Shown here one piece after another: positions 12,365 through 25,238 of a stretch of DNA of 64,000 bases. The notes under the pieces were generated by a model. That model was not told the DNA's origin and did no database searches. It saw only the letters and a program-made list of their open reading frames with translations. This DNA comes from Dichotomocladium elegans (lineage: Eukaryota > Mucoromycota > Mucoromycetes > Mucorales > Lichtheimiaceae): the NCBI GenBank assembly GCA_025716815.1, contig JAIXMN010000002.1, positions 1,178,001 to 1,242,000 on the forward strand, written 5' to 3'. The position numbers were made by a program, and so were the translations under genes. Numbering within the stretch: the first letter of the stretch is position 1; every line of letters starts with the position of its first letter.

Positions 12365-12598
12365 CAGGAAGCGGTGCCAGATGCCAAAGGAATCCCCATC
12401 AGTAATAATCTCAAAAATACAGATGAAGGTCATTCACCTTGGCCCTGGCAACGACCCGCGAACCCACCACCATCTATACAAGTCAGTACAAACGGGCAGG
12501 ACCCATCAAAGACCTCCAAATCTCTTGCAACACAAACTAGCTGCGCTGATGTTTTTATTCAATTTATTTCGTTCCTCGTCTTTTACTACATGTGGTGA
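12365..12598 (+). other. In-frame extension of the GH16 gene past a TGA
   Basis: In the same frame as the GH16 last exon, codons continue without a stop for 77 residues after the TGA. The stretch has a Pro/Trp patch (SPWPWQRPANPPPS), a Ser/Thr-rich part (DPSKTSKSLATQTS) and a hydrophobic end (VFIQFISFLVFYYMW) before TGA at 12596. Many fungal Crh enzymes end in a Ser-rich linker and a GPI signal, so this looks like such a tail cut off by one codon. It could also be chance. Confidence 0.4.
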
Positions 12599-12631
12599 TA
12601 TTCAGTTACCAATAAATTCCTAGTATTTAAT

Positions 12632-15600
12632 TCAGTTCAACTTCTCCAGTGGGATTTTGTAATAGTCTGACGTTGCCCAGTAGGAGGTCTGGTTATTCCT
12701 GCTAATTGCAATCGGATCCACCGCAGTGAAGCTGCGGCGCTTGGAAAACAAGGTAACCTTTTGTGGACCTGTGTGGGTGGTAACCGTCTTGCGAAGGATA
12801 CCGTGCTTCACAAGCTTTTCCAGTATATCTTTGATTTCAATATACGATAATGATTCCTTCAGAAGACGGACGACATCGCGTTCTCGAATACCAGGCCGCA
12901 TGATAACAAGGCCGAGGACAGCAGCCGCACAGCCTTCCATTATGGCTGGGGAGGACACATTGCCGTTGACGTCAATCCACAAGCGAGGAAGAATGAATGA
13001 TCTACGCTTTGCTTCGAGCTCCTTTGTATGGGCCACGGCATCTTTGTCTTTTGGCTTTGGTGCTTGCACTTCTTTAGGGATGACAACCCAGTCGACAACG
13101 TAGTTGCTTAGGACATATCGACAGGTACTAAATCCGACTTCGAAAACAAGCTTTGGTGAGGTCGTGCAGAGATAATCCATGCATTCGCGAATGGTGGAAT
13201 CGCTCGTTCTCGGGTATTTAACAATTATGTTTTCCTGTTGTACCATTTAGTTTCGATCTTTTGGCCCTACTGGATTGATTACCTTGATTTCAATGATATC
13301 TGCCCCGACTCCTTTAACTTTATCCAAATGGGCTCTGATGGTCTGTAGGATTTTTTTCTTCTGCTGCTGCTGCTGCTCGTTGAAAACACTTGACCAGCAG
13401 CCTGCAAGAGAAGCCTCATCTAGCTCCAAATACTGAGCCTGTGACTCTTGGTTTTCAGTCTTAGGAATAACCTCATTAAGACCATGGACATCGAGTGAAA
13501 AATTGACGTTCATCATCATTTCATCTATGAATGTCTAATAATCAGTGACCACTGCGCCACTTTTCCTTTTCCCGTTATCGATCATTCCCTACCACGAAGT
13601 CGCACGGCGTCCAAAGAAATTTTGTGCTTCATCCATTGAATATTTTCATGCTCCATCGTAAAATCCAGCTATATAAAACAGCCTTAGAGATATTTGTTCG
13701 TCCATTCAAAAAAGGGAAGTGATTACACAGTTTGACTTGCCTTGTCGACTGAGACTAAGTTGAGAATACAACCCATCATGCCACTACTGACAATATCGCC
13801 TGCATATTTCGTTGAGCCATGTGAAGATAGGTATTTCTCAAACTCCATGGCCTGTAAATAGAAGTCATCCGGCATTCCAGACGCCATCTGGTTTAGATAC
13901 CTATGCAAATACCGTCAACCTTTCTTTTAACATAAAAGTTCGAAATACCAAGGCAATTACTTTTCCGAGATCCTATATGTATGACCCGGAATGCGTCGAG
14001 CCGGGGCTGTGTTGTATGCTGATTTAGCCTTAACCAGCTGTTGCTGATCTCTCATGCGCTCAATGGCCATGGTCGACAGAGACTGCGGATATTGGTGCAG
14101 GACGCCATAGGCGAAGAAAGGGTCATAGGCTTCATCAGGTGTAAACAGGATCATCTACGTATACATAAAAACAACATAAACACAAACATCCCCTCCTTCT
14201 ATGTCCTTACTGTTTTTTCGTACTTACTCGAATGAAGACTAGTAGGAGCTCAATGATCCTCTTATCTTCAGATATCTCTGGTACTAAGTTCTCAGGAAGA
14301 TGATCGAGTGGTGTTAAATCGTATCCGTGAAGTCCCATAAACTGGTTGCTTAAGATTTCATATCTCTGAGCAAGCGTTGGACAAGAGTGGTAGCTGTCGT
14401 CCAAGCGAGTGGTTTTCGCTTCTTCCAATGCGGTTGTTCGTACACAGTATTTGGACTCGAGTTCCTCTCTAGAATCTGGAAGTTCGATTCGGATGACCTC
14501 CTTATTACTTCAAATTCAATCCGTGAGTCTCTTGGAATGCATCTCACAGAAAATACTCAAACTTACAACGTCAGACCCTGGGTCCGCTTGATAAAGTACG
14601 CAACATGACCGAGAAAATCAAAATTTTCCATATCATACCGGTCCTTGTCTTCTATCTCACCAGAGGCGAGGCCATCTGAATAGAACGATGGCCACAGAGA
14701 AAATAAGGTCTGGAGATAACTGGCAATCTTGGGTATTACTTTAAGCTTCGCAAATCGTTGGCGAGATACCGGTCCTTTTCGATCAGGCATGATACGTTCG
14801 ATTGTGACCCAATAAAACCGACAATAATTCCGTTCTGCACGTGCTTTGATCACAACATAAGCATGGAGCAAGAGCTCATCTTCATCTAATGACCACGGTT
14901 TTCGCTCGTGGTATCGACGCAATATCACAGAGCCAACGTCAGTTTTTTCTTCGAAAAAAGAGCGTCAGTCTCCTTTGAAAGCCGATAGATAAACACCTCA
15001 GCTTACCATCAATTGTTGGGATTGTAGCATCATTATCCAAATAAAGTTGTTGGCTTCTGCTCCCCTTATCAACCACCTCGTCTGGGCATTTCGCTTTTCG
15101 AGACTGTAGTAGACGTCGAGCTGTCGATCCCCTCGTAGATTTTTTAAATATCACCGATGGGGATAAAGATGTTGATGGTTGGGGTAGGTCCGTATGTACA
15201 CTGCGTCGTGTTCGGCGTTTTTTATCATCATACTCCAGCGACCGTATAATTGGTTTCTCGAACTTGCGACTGAACGCCTCCTCAATCATTCTGAAATAGT
15301 TGCGTACCATTGCTGCAGGCATGAACATGCTGTTTGCAATATCTCTGCAGACCATTGGCTTCTTCAGAGGTGTTTCGCCGGTCTTCTTGTCAACATATGC
15401 GTTTAAGATCGTGCGCTGCTCGCGACTGAAAGCGTAAGTTGTGTTCCAGTTACGTGGACATGTCAGGCTTCGGATCAGGAGCTCTTCATCCCCTGAGGCA
15501 TCAAAGATATGAGAAGAACGTTTCTCATCGCCAGTTAAGCAGTAGCACTGCAACTCGCTCCAATATATCAATGCATTTGCTGAGGTTTCAACGCGATATT

Positions 15601-18600
15601 CGCGAACAACTGGGCGGCCTTCAGACCAGAAATCGATAAGTGGGACACATTCAGGAAGCATATAGGCAGCTGCAGCGTCGTCGTTTGGGCTCGTAGCACT
15701 AGAAAGATCGCCGTTGAGGTCGGTAGGTACGATGAGCTTCAGCAAAAGCATATGAGAGAGCAATAGTCGGAGCCGCCGCCGAAATTTATTTTTGTCCGAT
15801 GCAACGAGTTCCAGGATATCTTTAGGGAGATCCGCTAATTTGGTCTCAAGATTGTTTGGGTTCTTTATGAAATTACTCATCCTGGCATTGCTCTCATAAA
15901 ATCCAATGACTTGCAGACATAGTCCTAGCGTCATATTAGCAAGGAATACATTCGAATGAATGACGCGTTTGTCTTGGTGGATGCCCTTTCCTCCTTGATG
16001 CAGAAGGTCAAGAAGATACTGATGAAGAAACTTAAGTCGAAGCATTTTCGATGGTACAAAACCGTATTGAATTGCAATCATCAGCCAGTTTCCTATGTTC
16101 ATTTTACCGTTCGTTTGCTCGCTGACTTCCACCGCTTTCTCCACGTTAGATCGGAGCGTATGGACATCACCCAAAATACGTCGTCTCCCGATGCTGATGT
16201 TTTCCAGAGCCCCAGCATTCCCGTCTTCCATCCGTGCAAGGCGTTCTGAAATGCGTTCAACATTCTTATGAAATCGCTCACATTTGCCCACTTTTGTTCG
16301 TGGGGTATTCAAGGCACGTTGTGATTTAAGAGCTTCCTTAAACGCTTTCACTTCCGGTCCATTCACGTCCAGGTCGGCGCGGACCAGTAAGTAGCGGGTG
16401 GCCGTTTTGTTGGCAATTCCTAAACCCACCATGGGTACAATTTGGATATCCCCGTCTTCAGCTAAGCTCTCTGCTGACCGCCAAAGTGTTTTCTTGTCCG
16501 GAGTGGAGATCATCTTGACATCACGATATGTTTCCTTGTATCTTTCCTTAAATTTCTCCATAGTTTCCTTGCTGTGCTCAAGGATGGAATGCTCTTGTAT
16601 CAATTCAAGCAAGATCCTCTTTCGACCGGCCAAATACGAGTTAATATCGGAGTTAGACTGAACATGCCGTGCAGATTTTAGGCCATCTTTTGTCGTAATG
16701 ACATTGGATTCTCGATCCTTCCTGTATCGTTTCAACATCTGGTAATTGGCGTTTGGTGTAAGAGGTACAAGACGAATAGCAGGCGCACTGACATCCTGTG
16801 AATTAGCGTCACTCTCCGAAGCCGAAGCATTGATTATCGGATCGTTGACCGTTTCCATTTGCTCTTCGCTGTCGGTAGCCGCATCAGGAGCAATTGGCTC
16901 TTCGATTCCTTTGTCTGGACTAGCGTCTGTCGTTTTTATACCCTCGGATACTTGAGTATTTTCTTCAAATGATGATGTAACAAGGCGCTGGTAGAATATA
17001 CCAGGACTACGGGGTACTGTTGCCTGCGATTCATCATTCTGATCTCGTTTTTTCTCCACTAGATTGGGCGGCTGGCGAGAAGCGTCTCTGAAATAGTCAA
17101 AGAGGTTACGGCATCTGTTAGGACGAGGGGTTGATGTTTCCGAGGAACTGCTAGCTACTGCTGGTGTAGTTGTTTGCTGCCCACTTAAATCGGTCTCTTT
17201 TGGAGCCATACTTCTCGAGCGCGTTTGTCGTGGACGTTTGGACGATGCAGTCGAAGTTCCAGGTGTTTCAGCACTTTCATCTGCAGACTGACCAGTTTGA
17301 GTGTTGTCAATAGCACCTCCTTCAACAACTGACGCTTGGCTACGGGTTCTCTTTCTTGGAGAAAAGAAGGATGCTATTGCTGATGATACAGGTTGTGATT
17401 TAGGTAGGTCTGTCACGTTGCTCGTCATCGAATCGATGGTGACACATCCCTCATTGCGAACCAGAGCATCATTCACCAGGGAAGTCTCCGCTTGAGATAT
17501 GGATGCCTCGGTAGTTGTTGCACTTGTCTGCCTGTCATTGCTTCTGGATACCCTTTGCACTGGCTCAGTCTGTGCTGCTTTCGAAGACCGGGTTTGCGCT
17601 TTTTTATTCTTAGGTGCGTTGCTCGTCTTTTTAGCGGCGCGCTTCGGGATCTCAGGAACTCTTCGATGATCAATTTCGATGAGTTCATTCTCTTTGATAG
17701 CTCTGTTAGGCGGACCGATTGGTTCAATATCTTTGCCTTCTGTGAGTTTAGTATACGCCTGACAAGTGTAATATCTGTACTGGCGGATGCGGCCCTCAAA
17801 TTCCAAATTACGGTAGAGCGTGAACCGTGTCGCATTTGGGTTTCTTGGAATCTTCATTAACCTTTCCAGAGTTTTGTACAAAGCCCTTTGGTCGAAACAT
17901 CTCAGAACACATTGAAGTTCCTATTCCATTGTAAAAATATCAAAAAGTTGTTCAGATTCCGTTGATAGATTTGCTTACCTTTTGTGTAGCTCCTTTTACA
18001 CCTGCGTCATAAAGCGCAGTCAGCAGTTGGGGCTCCATAGGCATATCGTACATAAATCCTTTTCGCATGCTGCGCTCGGCATCTTTAGCAACAAATTCCA
18101 TTCCAGCACATCCATTCAAGTAGTGACTTTCGTTGATTGTCGGACTATAGTCCAGTGGTGAGATCTCCTTGGATGCTGTTTATATACAGACGACATAACG
18201 TGAGTATAGAGATCAAGGTGCCGGTAATTCTTACCATGGCTAGGGTCGACTAGCTGTATCAAGCGAGTCGTTCGGCTTCCAGCTGGATTAGTGTTGAGCC
18301 TGCGAATTATATTCCGGGCGATCAAATCCTCCAAGGAGCGGTGATACCACTTTTTGACGAAGAAGCCTTTTGGATTAAAGCCCTACAGCGCCATGTCAAT
18401 CGCTAGCAAGTTGGTAATAACCATAAAACATTATTACTTACAAGCGCAACGAGGATGTCGTAGGAGTACATGACATTATCTGGTGCGTCTGCCAAGAGAG
18501 CTATGACAGCATTTCGTAACATCTTCGCGGAATACATGACACCATTAACAGTTATATTGTGGGCGTTGAATTTGCCCGATTTTATAGATTTGAGAGATGT

Positions 18601-19859
18601 CTTATGGATGCTCCTGTCGTCATTATAGCGGATATGGATGCAGAGACTCGTTCGACATCCATTGGTGATTATAGGCTTACGAATACTGCAGTCGTTTAGA
18701 AATAGACATTTACTGATCTCATAGTCAACAAGACTTTGTTACTTACATAGCACCGCGCAGCTCTAAAGACTTGACATAGTGACCCGACGATCGAGGATCT
18801 AAGCCGAATTCCTTCGTGACTTCAATTTGTGTCATTCCATGGTACCGGGTTCGCATGATACACCCAAGAATAATTTGCAGGTTAAACGACAATGGACGAC
18901 CAGGCTGTTACAGAGCACATTATGTTTGATTCAGTAGGAAAGTATTCTAATCCACGTATGGAGGAAAACATACCGGCAACGCGACATAAATCTGCTTGTT
19001 CTGCAACTCTTCATCAGCCACAAAGCGAAGTCTTGAACCATAGCGTTGCTCAATTTCGTCGTACGAGAGCATATGGATATCGTCAATGACACGGTAGCCA
19101 GACGTATCAACGATTTTAGCTATAAGCTAAACAGAATAATTGCTTCTGTTAGATAACGCAATGCCACGGAAGAGCGCAAATAAACAGCACCACACGCTTA
19201 CATCTGATTCATTCTTCTCAGAAGATTTCGGCGACTTATCAACTTTATCTTCTTGTTCACTTTCATTACTCTCTTCCTCGTCGACACCAAAATCAGATTC
19301 CTCACTCTCCTCTGAGTCCTCGGGCTGATATTCATCACTGGTATAATCGTCGTCATCGTCTTTTGCTTTCTTTTTCCGAGTTGTCGGTTTCTTTTTAGGC
19401 TTCTTTTTTATCGCCGGTTGTTTTTTTGACGATTTCCTCTTTTTGGATGTCTCTTTCGCGTTTCGTATTCGGCTCGCTTGAGCTATTGACTCAGCCTGTG
19501 CAATGTCCTCTTGGACGGGTTCTGTTTGTGCATCAGTAGATGTCTGCTGTGAATTGATGTCCATGGGCTGAGCAGTGTCCTCAAAATAATTGATCTGTGG
19601 CAATCCGACAATAAACGGCCAAAGATATCGTTTGTAGGCATCGTCCATAACAGGCTTAATGGTGTCATTATCTAATTTGCTTTTGATCATGTCTGCTGCC
19701 AACTCTTGAACGAGTTCCCAAAGTTTGTCGCGACTGACACCTTGTGAACGCAAGATTTAGATATAGACATGAATGTACCTTGTTACAAAGCGTCAATTTA
19801 CCTTTGGGGCCCTCAATGGCTATTTCAGTAGCTATTTGGGTAACGATTGCATTAAGCAT
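12632..19859 (-). CDS. TFIIIC large subunit, B-block-binding (Tfc3/Sfc3-like)
   Basis: Largest DNA-binding subunit of TFIIIC, which binds the B box of tRNA genes for RNA polymerase III. The start at 19859 gives MLNAIVTQIATEIAIEGPKG, spliced to VSRDKLWELVQELA. A long acidic/basic low-complexity region follows (about 19210-19500). The B-block winged-helix region is then seen (RTRYHGMTQIEVTKEFGLD and SSGHYVKSLELRGA), then LEDLIARNIIRRLNTNPAGS. One very large exon (14939-17881) holds a disordered Ser/Thr/Lys-rich part and helical repeats. Downstream exons give a Myb/SANT-like piece (KPWSLDEDELLLHAYVVIKA), RRIPGHTYRISEK and the conserved end WIDVNGNVSSPAIMEGC with a winged helix (YIEIKDILEKLVKHGIL). 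Predicted length is about 2,000 residues. The frame stays open across all junctions checked, so the gene looks intact. Confidence 0.88.
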
Positions 19860-20128
19860 AGTTAAAGCAAGAAGTGTAACCAGCGGGAGTTGGACTTACA
19901 CGCAGGTCTAAAAAAATTATTTACTTCTGTCCCCGCGGGTGCACTAGGAAGGTTGCTATTGTGTGTTTTTGCCCACCTGACATTTGCTATGGAGCTAACG
20001 CGTCATATCATATATAGCTTCGTGCTTTTTGGGCTGCCATTGCAAGCTTCAAGGACCTCAACATTACTTCTTTCTGCGAACTTTTTTTATCACGAACAAA
20101 TATACACTGGTTGTTTGTGAAAAGACAA
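19860..20128. other. Upstream region of the TFIIIC gene
   Basis: Short promoter-side region between the TFIIIC start codon and the first Tc1-like element. No gene is recognised. Confidence 0.4.
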
Positions 20129-22350
20129 ATACTTTATTTTCCAAAATAAATTTCGTACATGGGACATAAAATACCGAAAAAAAGTCGCATAAACTGTGTA
20201 AAGTTGTCATTCAGTAGATAAAAAGATTTCGTACCTATACTCATTAGTCAGCTGAAAACAGTAACCCTTCCTCATACACGTTAACCCGCCTCCGAAGAGC
20301 AGTGCGCGTGTCCTGGCGATAACCAGGACAGAACATTGAGGAAGAGAAGCCCAGCAGCAAGAGGAGAAATAGACCGGAATGGTGTCCAAGGTCTACCTTC
20401 TTTCATGACTCGTCAAGATAGGGTACGATTGGTCAAGCTGCAAAGGAGAGTGGATGTTATATTATAATAACAATTTAGTATTATATTGATCATACCGGAT
20501 GAGAACATGGAAGAGAGGGTCAGGCTGGAGTTCAGTGAGAGAGCAGCTTTCTTGGCTGTCCAGTATCCGCAGGGAATAAAGGTGGGTGGGTGATAAGGCT
20601 GAAACGAGCACCGTGGTACTTACGCGATGGACTAAAAGTGGTTATGTTGTCAACAGACGACAAGGGCAATCCAATCTATCAGAATGTGACCGTCGATAAA
20701 TGAGCACTAACAGTAAGGTGACGAAGATCCATACGGGTATCAAGAAAGTCTGTGTTGTTGTTGGCCATAGGCTGCGTATTAAACCCACTTTGTATCAAAT
20801 TTGCTGTCTGATATCAATGGTGAACGAACATACGCTCCACAAAAAACTCCCAACATGGCTAGACTCTTCATCATCTGTTTCGCTGATGAGTTGTCTTACA
20901 CAATCAGACAAATGACCATTCACTCGGTGTAGAATTATCATAAGTCGGATCATAGTTTTACTCCATTACAACAGTTACCGAGACACCTGGAAGAATGAGA
21001 GATGAATCCTTCGAAACCGCTCAACTTAAGCTATCCGATTCTTCGCTGGTTCAGGTCATCCATGTCTCGCTTTAAAGAACCTATTGCGTTTTGCTTTGTT
21101 CTTGACAACTGACCAAAGTAGGATTGAGTTCAGGCGAGTAGGATGGAGGATAAGCACATCGATATCTTCGAGATTCGGTGTATTTACAGTAGAAATACCC
21201 TCAGATTTATGAATAGGTGCATTATCTATTACCAACTAATGTCCACCCATATCTTCATACTTATCCATTCATTCATTGTAGCGTCAAAAAAGCTGAGATA
21301 ATGTCCAGATACTGTTCCTTCGCTTGCAGCTGTGGGCAGCTCCGCCCTTTTTCTTTTTCTTTTTCTTTTTTTTTTTTGGCCGGCGGTTGTGAGAGCCCCA
21401 AGCAATATTTAATGATCTCTGATGCTGAAATTGCTCCCAAGGTTGTGGCTGTCTTTGCCCTTGTCTTTGGTATTGTGACCACTTCAGGAGCCCCTTTCTT
21501 GGACCATGCCATGCTGCGTTTCATAATAATGTGGAACCCAGACTCGTCAAGGAAAACACAGTTTTTTCTAAGCCAATGTCTATCTTATCCCATTTGCGCA
21601 CCCAGCCAAGTCGCTCTTGGATCTTCGCAACACTATTCACGTCTACAGGCTGAAACTGAGCCATTTTCAATGACAAGTTGCACTCTAGAATAACGCTCTT
21701 ATGCTCTTCATTGAGAATACGCGAACGACCCTTCGTTTTAGGTTTCTTAAAGATTCCGTAGGGTTCTTCTTGTGCAGTAATGCCCATCGCTTGGCTGAAC
21801 GAACATGTATTCCTTGCTGTTTTGCAGTAGCTGACGGACTCAAGATCTTTCTCAAACATCAATTTAAAAAGTCTGGCCTTGCCTGGGTGAGTGTACGCTG
21901 TGTAACAGCGCTTGATCCCTGCTTCTTTCATCCGAATGCTTGTATCCTTTCGCTTGGGAATATGTGTGATAGTAAGCTCAGAGTCATCTTTGCAAGATAT
22001 GCTACGCAGATACTCAGTGCGAGAACAAACAGATTGCAGAGAGTACATTTCTTCATCGACATCATAGTCCATAGGGTCAGGTACGCTCATCAACAACATG
22101 ATCTTGGCCATCTTTGTAAAAGAAGAGGCTGCTCATTTCAGAATGTATATGTGTATGAAAGAGAAAGAGTCAAAAGGAGCGGATGGATCTGCCAAGCTTT
22201 TATTTGTGCGACTTCTTTCCGTGTATGCATGTGACATTTGATTTGTCTTCATGCGTCTTTTGGGCATAACGCCACTTCTATTCTTGTGATCCTGCGACTT
22301 CAGAACTGGCTGGGTACGACTTCAACTTTGGAAAACTTTGTATGTAAAAC
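20129..22350 (-). mobile_element. Tc1-like DNA transposon, copy A (decayed)
   Basis: Transposase remains read on the minus strand. The N-terminal part (about 22111-21700) carries IPKRKDTSIRMKEAGIKR and then RSRILNEEHKSVILE, a Tc1-type helix-turn-helix region. The central DDE part reads MKRSMAWSKKGAPEVVTIPK and TTLGAISASEIIKY (21524-21400). It is broken by stops, frameshifts and a T-rich expansion near 21350-21380. Two other copies at about 43.97 and 59.92 kb are similar over most of the length. Left end (TTTATTTTCCAAAATAAA at about 20132) and right end, read inward on minus (GTTTTCCAAAGTTGAAGTCG, about 22345), look like diverged terminal inverted repeats. Copies A and C both keep a GATCCTGCGACTTCAG block near the right end. 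The element cannot encode an active enzyme. Confidence 0.72.
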
Positions 22351-23309
22351 CATCCCCGCCCCAGCTTAATCCGAGGCGGCAGTAGCTGATTTCTCCGTGA
22401 AATCATGGAGACGGCTCTTGGGTACCTTGATAACTTTTTAGCGATGGACGAATCCATTTGCCAACAACGCTCCATGTCTCTCTCTCTCTCACAGAACATA
22501 CCGGCGATTGAAGTCATCTGACCATCCCCACACATCTCTGAAGGATATGGAATGGATGCTGCAGTCATTCGCATTGGCTCTAATATGCTTCAAGTGATCT
22601 GTAGTCCCAAAATGGACGGTTATCGTGGTAGGATAAAAAATACTCTAAGAACAGCCGACATGTCAACTTTGAGGGAAGCCATTCGCTCTATCATTTATTT
22701 ATGCTAATGAGTTCGTTACCGTAAAGAAGGCATGTTAGTTGAAAGGATCATATTAAACATTACTAGGAAACTAGGGAAAGAGTCACACTTTTTATTCGTT
22801 GTACGTAGTATATACATCCTCCAGCTAAAGGAAGTCTCGAAAAATGAGGTTGCGTCTCATTTGTATGTAATACAGCAGCTTGAAATTGCTTTGCAGAGGT
22901 CATACATCAGCTGTTATAGGTTTGCATGTATCCCCATATATTTTGTCAACAGAAAAGAATAGAAAACACCTGCCCGATAAGTTTCCCTGGATGCTATTTC
23001 ACTTTGGAAAGCGCCATAGTCACGTAGGTCACGTCTTTCCGACGTATCTTTTGTTACTCATCTTTTTTCCATGGTGTTGTTATTTCAGGTTCTCAGAATG
23101 TACTGCATGTCCTGAAAAAAAAAAAGAACAATGCCTTTGGCAAATATACCCTCATCATTTTGTGGAATTTTTAAAAGAATGCATTCAAAAGGGCGCAGCA
23201 TGTCTCATGAACATTTTCCATGGGACATTGTCCGCGGTGGGCATCGCTTGAAAAGTTTATCTCCCCTGCCCCCAGTATCTAATTTTTTTCCGTGTCTTTT
23301 TCACATTCG
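22351..23309. other. Intergenic, no gene recognised
   Basis: AT-rich region between the Tc1-like element and the IFRD-family gene. Short open frames have no domain. A pyrimidine-rich, T-rich leader (about 23260-23305) precedes the next start codon. Confidence 0.4.
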
Positions 23310-24938
23310 ATGCCAACTCGTACGTCCCAACGCATGGCTCGTAATCATCGCTCTGGCGGATCCGACAAGGAGACTCTAAGCGGTCCTGCTTGGGTCAACA
23401 AGCTCAATGGGGCTATTGACGATCTTGCCGTGAATCGTGCCAGGTGAAAGTCACCGTTTGTGCATAAAATTATTTTATTGACACTGTGTCCTGTATTGCA
23501 TTTGAAGCATTCGTCAAGAAGCGATCGCCACCGTAATAAGCATTTTAACGAACCATTACGCAGCTGAAGCGCTCGAACCGCGCATAGAAGAGCTTACAGC
23601 TTTATTACGCCGTTCATTAAGCAAAGCAGTAGATCCAAAAGAATCCTCTCTGGCAGCTCATGCGATCGCTCTCGTGTTCATTACCCATAATAGCGACCTT
23701 GATTTTGGTGATCAGGATGAACTCTACCAAAGCTTTTTACCTACGTTTAAGGCAGCGATAAAGAGCAATGATAGCATCCTTACAAAAATACAGGTATGCA
23801 TGATTATGATCCGTTTCTCCGCTGTTTTTTAACCGCTGGGGCAATGTGTCCTTAGTGCCTCCATACCCTAGCGCTGATTACGATGATCGCTGGTTCTGAA
23901 ATAGATACTCATATCTGCCGTGACCTTGTCTTCGACTTGATTGAATCTGAAGGTCAGGGATTCAATACAGATGACTTCTCGTCCCATCAATTGGATCAGC
24001 TGGCCAGTGGCGCCTTAAGGGCGTACGGCATCCTTTTTGTTTCTTCTTTTTATGACCATGGCGTGACTCTGGAGACATTGGTGGACGAGATCGAAAAGTA
24101 ACCATCGCCTAGCACAACAATGGCCAAGTCACTTACAAACGAATAAACCCCATAGAGTGATGCCGATGCATGAAATATTGCTTGGATCATCTGACAAGTC
24201 TGTACGCATTGCTGCAGGTGAAAACATCGCGCTTATTTTTGAGTTGCTATCGAAAGTCAATAATCAGGTACAAAGAAGTCATCAGCGCAGTAGTAAGGAA
24301 ACGCTCACATGATAGAATCTATTTTAGGATGAGAACGATGATGAGGAAGAGGAACATTTCGAGTACGACAACATGAATGACCTTGTACGCACGTTGAAGG
24401 ATCTTTCCGTCGAGAGCAGCCGTCGCCAGAGTAAGGACGACAGAGCCGAGCAAAAGTCAGTCTTTCGAACCATTGCCAAAAGCGTGGCTGAAGGAATGAC
24501 GCCTATAGAAGAGCTCAAGATCAGCGGACGTGTGATCACTTTTAAAGGCTGGTGTAAGTGTGAGTCATACTCAGGTGCATGGATGAGGTTATTTACGTGG
24601 GCTGCCATAATAGCCAAGATTCTCCTTTTGAACGCCTTCCGCCAGGCTATAGGCCAAGGTCTCCAACATCATCTCCAGGTAGGTACATCTGTTGCTGAAG
24701 AGTCCAATGGGAGTGTGTACATAAGGAAACTAACCTTGATTGCTAGACCAATGATCTTTTGCGGCAAATATTCCGTTATTCCTCTTCCTTTATTATATCT
24801 TCGCCAGCTGTTCAGGATGACTCGGACGTCGAAGATGCACCAAAGCTTTCTAAACCTGACCGACAGTTTGCCTATGATGAGTCGAAAAAAATGAGGTCCA
24901 AGAAGTTTCGCGATATCCGTAATAATAGGAAACATTAA
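23310..24938 (+). CDS. IFRD (interferon-related developmental regulator) family protein
   Basis: HEAT/ARM-like helical protein of the IFRD1/IFRD2 family, which in animals includes transcription co-regulators and a ribosome-binding protein; the fungal role is not established. The start at 23310 gives MPTRTSQRMARNHRSGGS and then LNGAIDDLAVNRAR. Exons encode helical repeats: RQEAIATVISILTNHY, SLAAHAIALVFITH, CLHTLALITMIAGSE, LASGALRAYGILFVSSFYD and RIAAGENIALIFELL. An acidic spacer (DENDDEEEEHFEYDN) leads to the family's hallmark FRTIAKSVAEGMTPIEELKI and GRVITFKGW. The C-terminal IFRD motif follows (LLLNAFRQAIGQGLQHHLQ) and the basic end RSKKFRDIRNNRKH. Seven exons with short introns are inferred, and all junctions keep frame. 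Length is about 425 residues, typical of the family. Confidence 0.88.
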
Positions 24939-25238
24939 TTGCGTTTTGAATGAACGAAAAATATAATTTGTAATGTAATGATTATTATTTTGCTTAATAT
25001 TATTAATGTTTATATGAAGTATTATACAAAGTTGAGAAAATAAACCCATGCGTGTATGTATGTGCTGATGGGGGTGGTCTATTGAGGTTGTCTATTTTGA
25101 TGAGAGGTATCATAGTAGTAGTGCAGCGTGCATATTTTCGGAAAGGAAGGGTGAAGGTATTCGTGTAAGGAGGGCGAGGGAGCGGAGGAATATGGGGTCT
25201 ACAAGGAATTGAGGGACGAGGAATAATGGGTGGAAGGA
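24939..25238. other. Convergent 3' ends, no gene
   Basis: AT-rich spacer of 300 bp between two convergent stop codons. The TAATAATTATTATT-like stretch near 24970-25010 probably serves both 3' ends. Confidence 0.4.

Noticed and set aside
15194..17860. Several plus-strand frames of 60-120 codons
   Set aside because: They are antisense to the large TFIIIC exon and have no domain.
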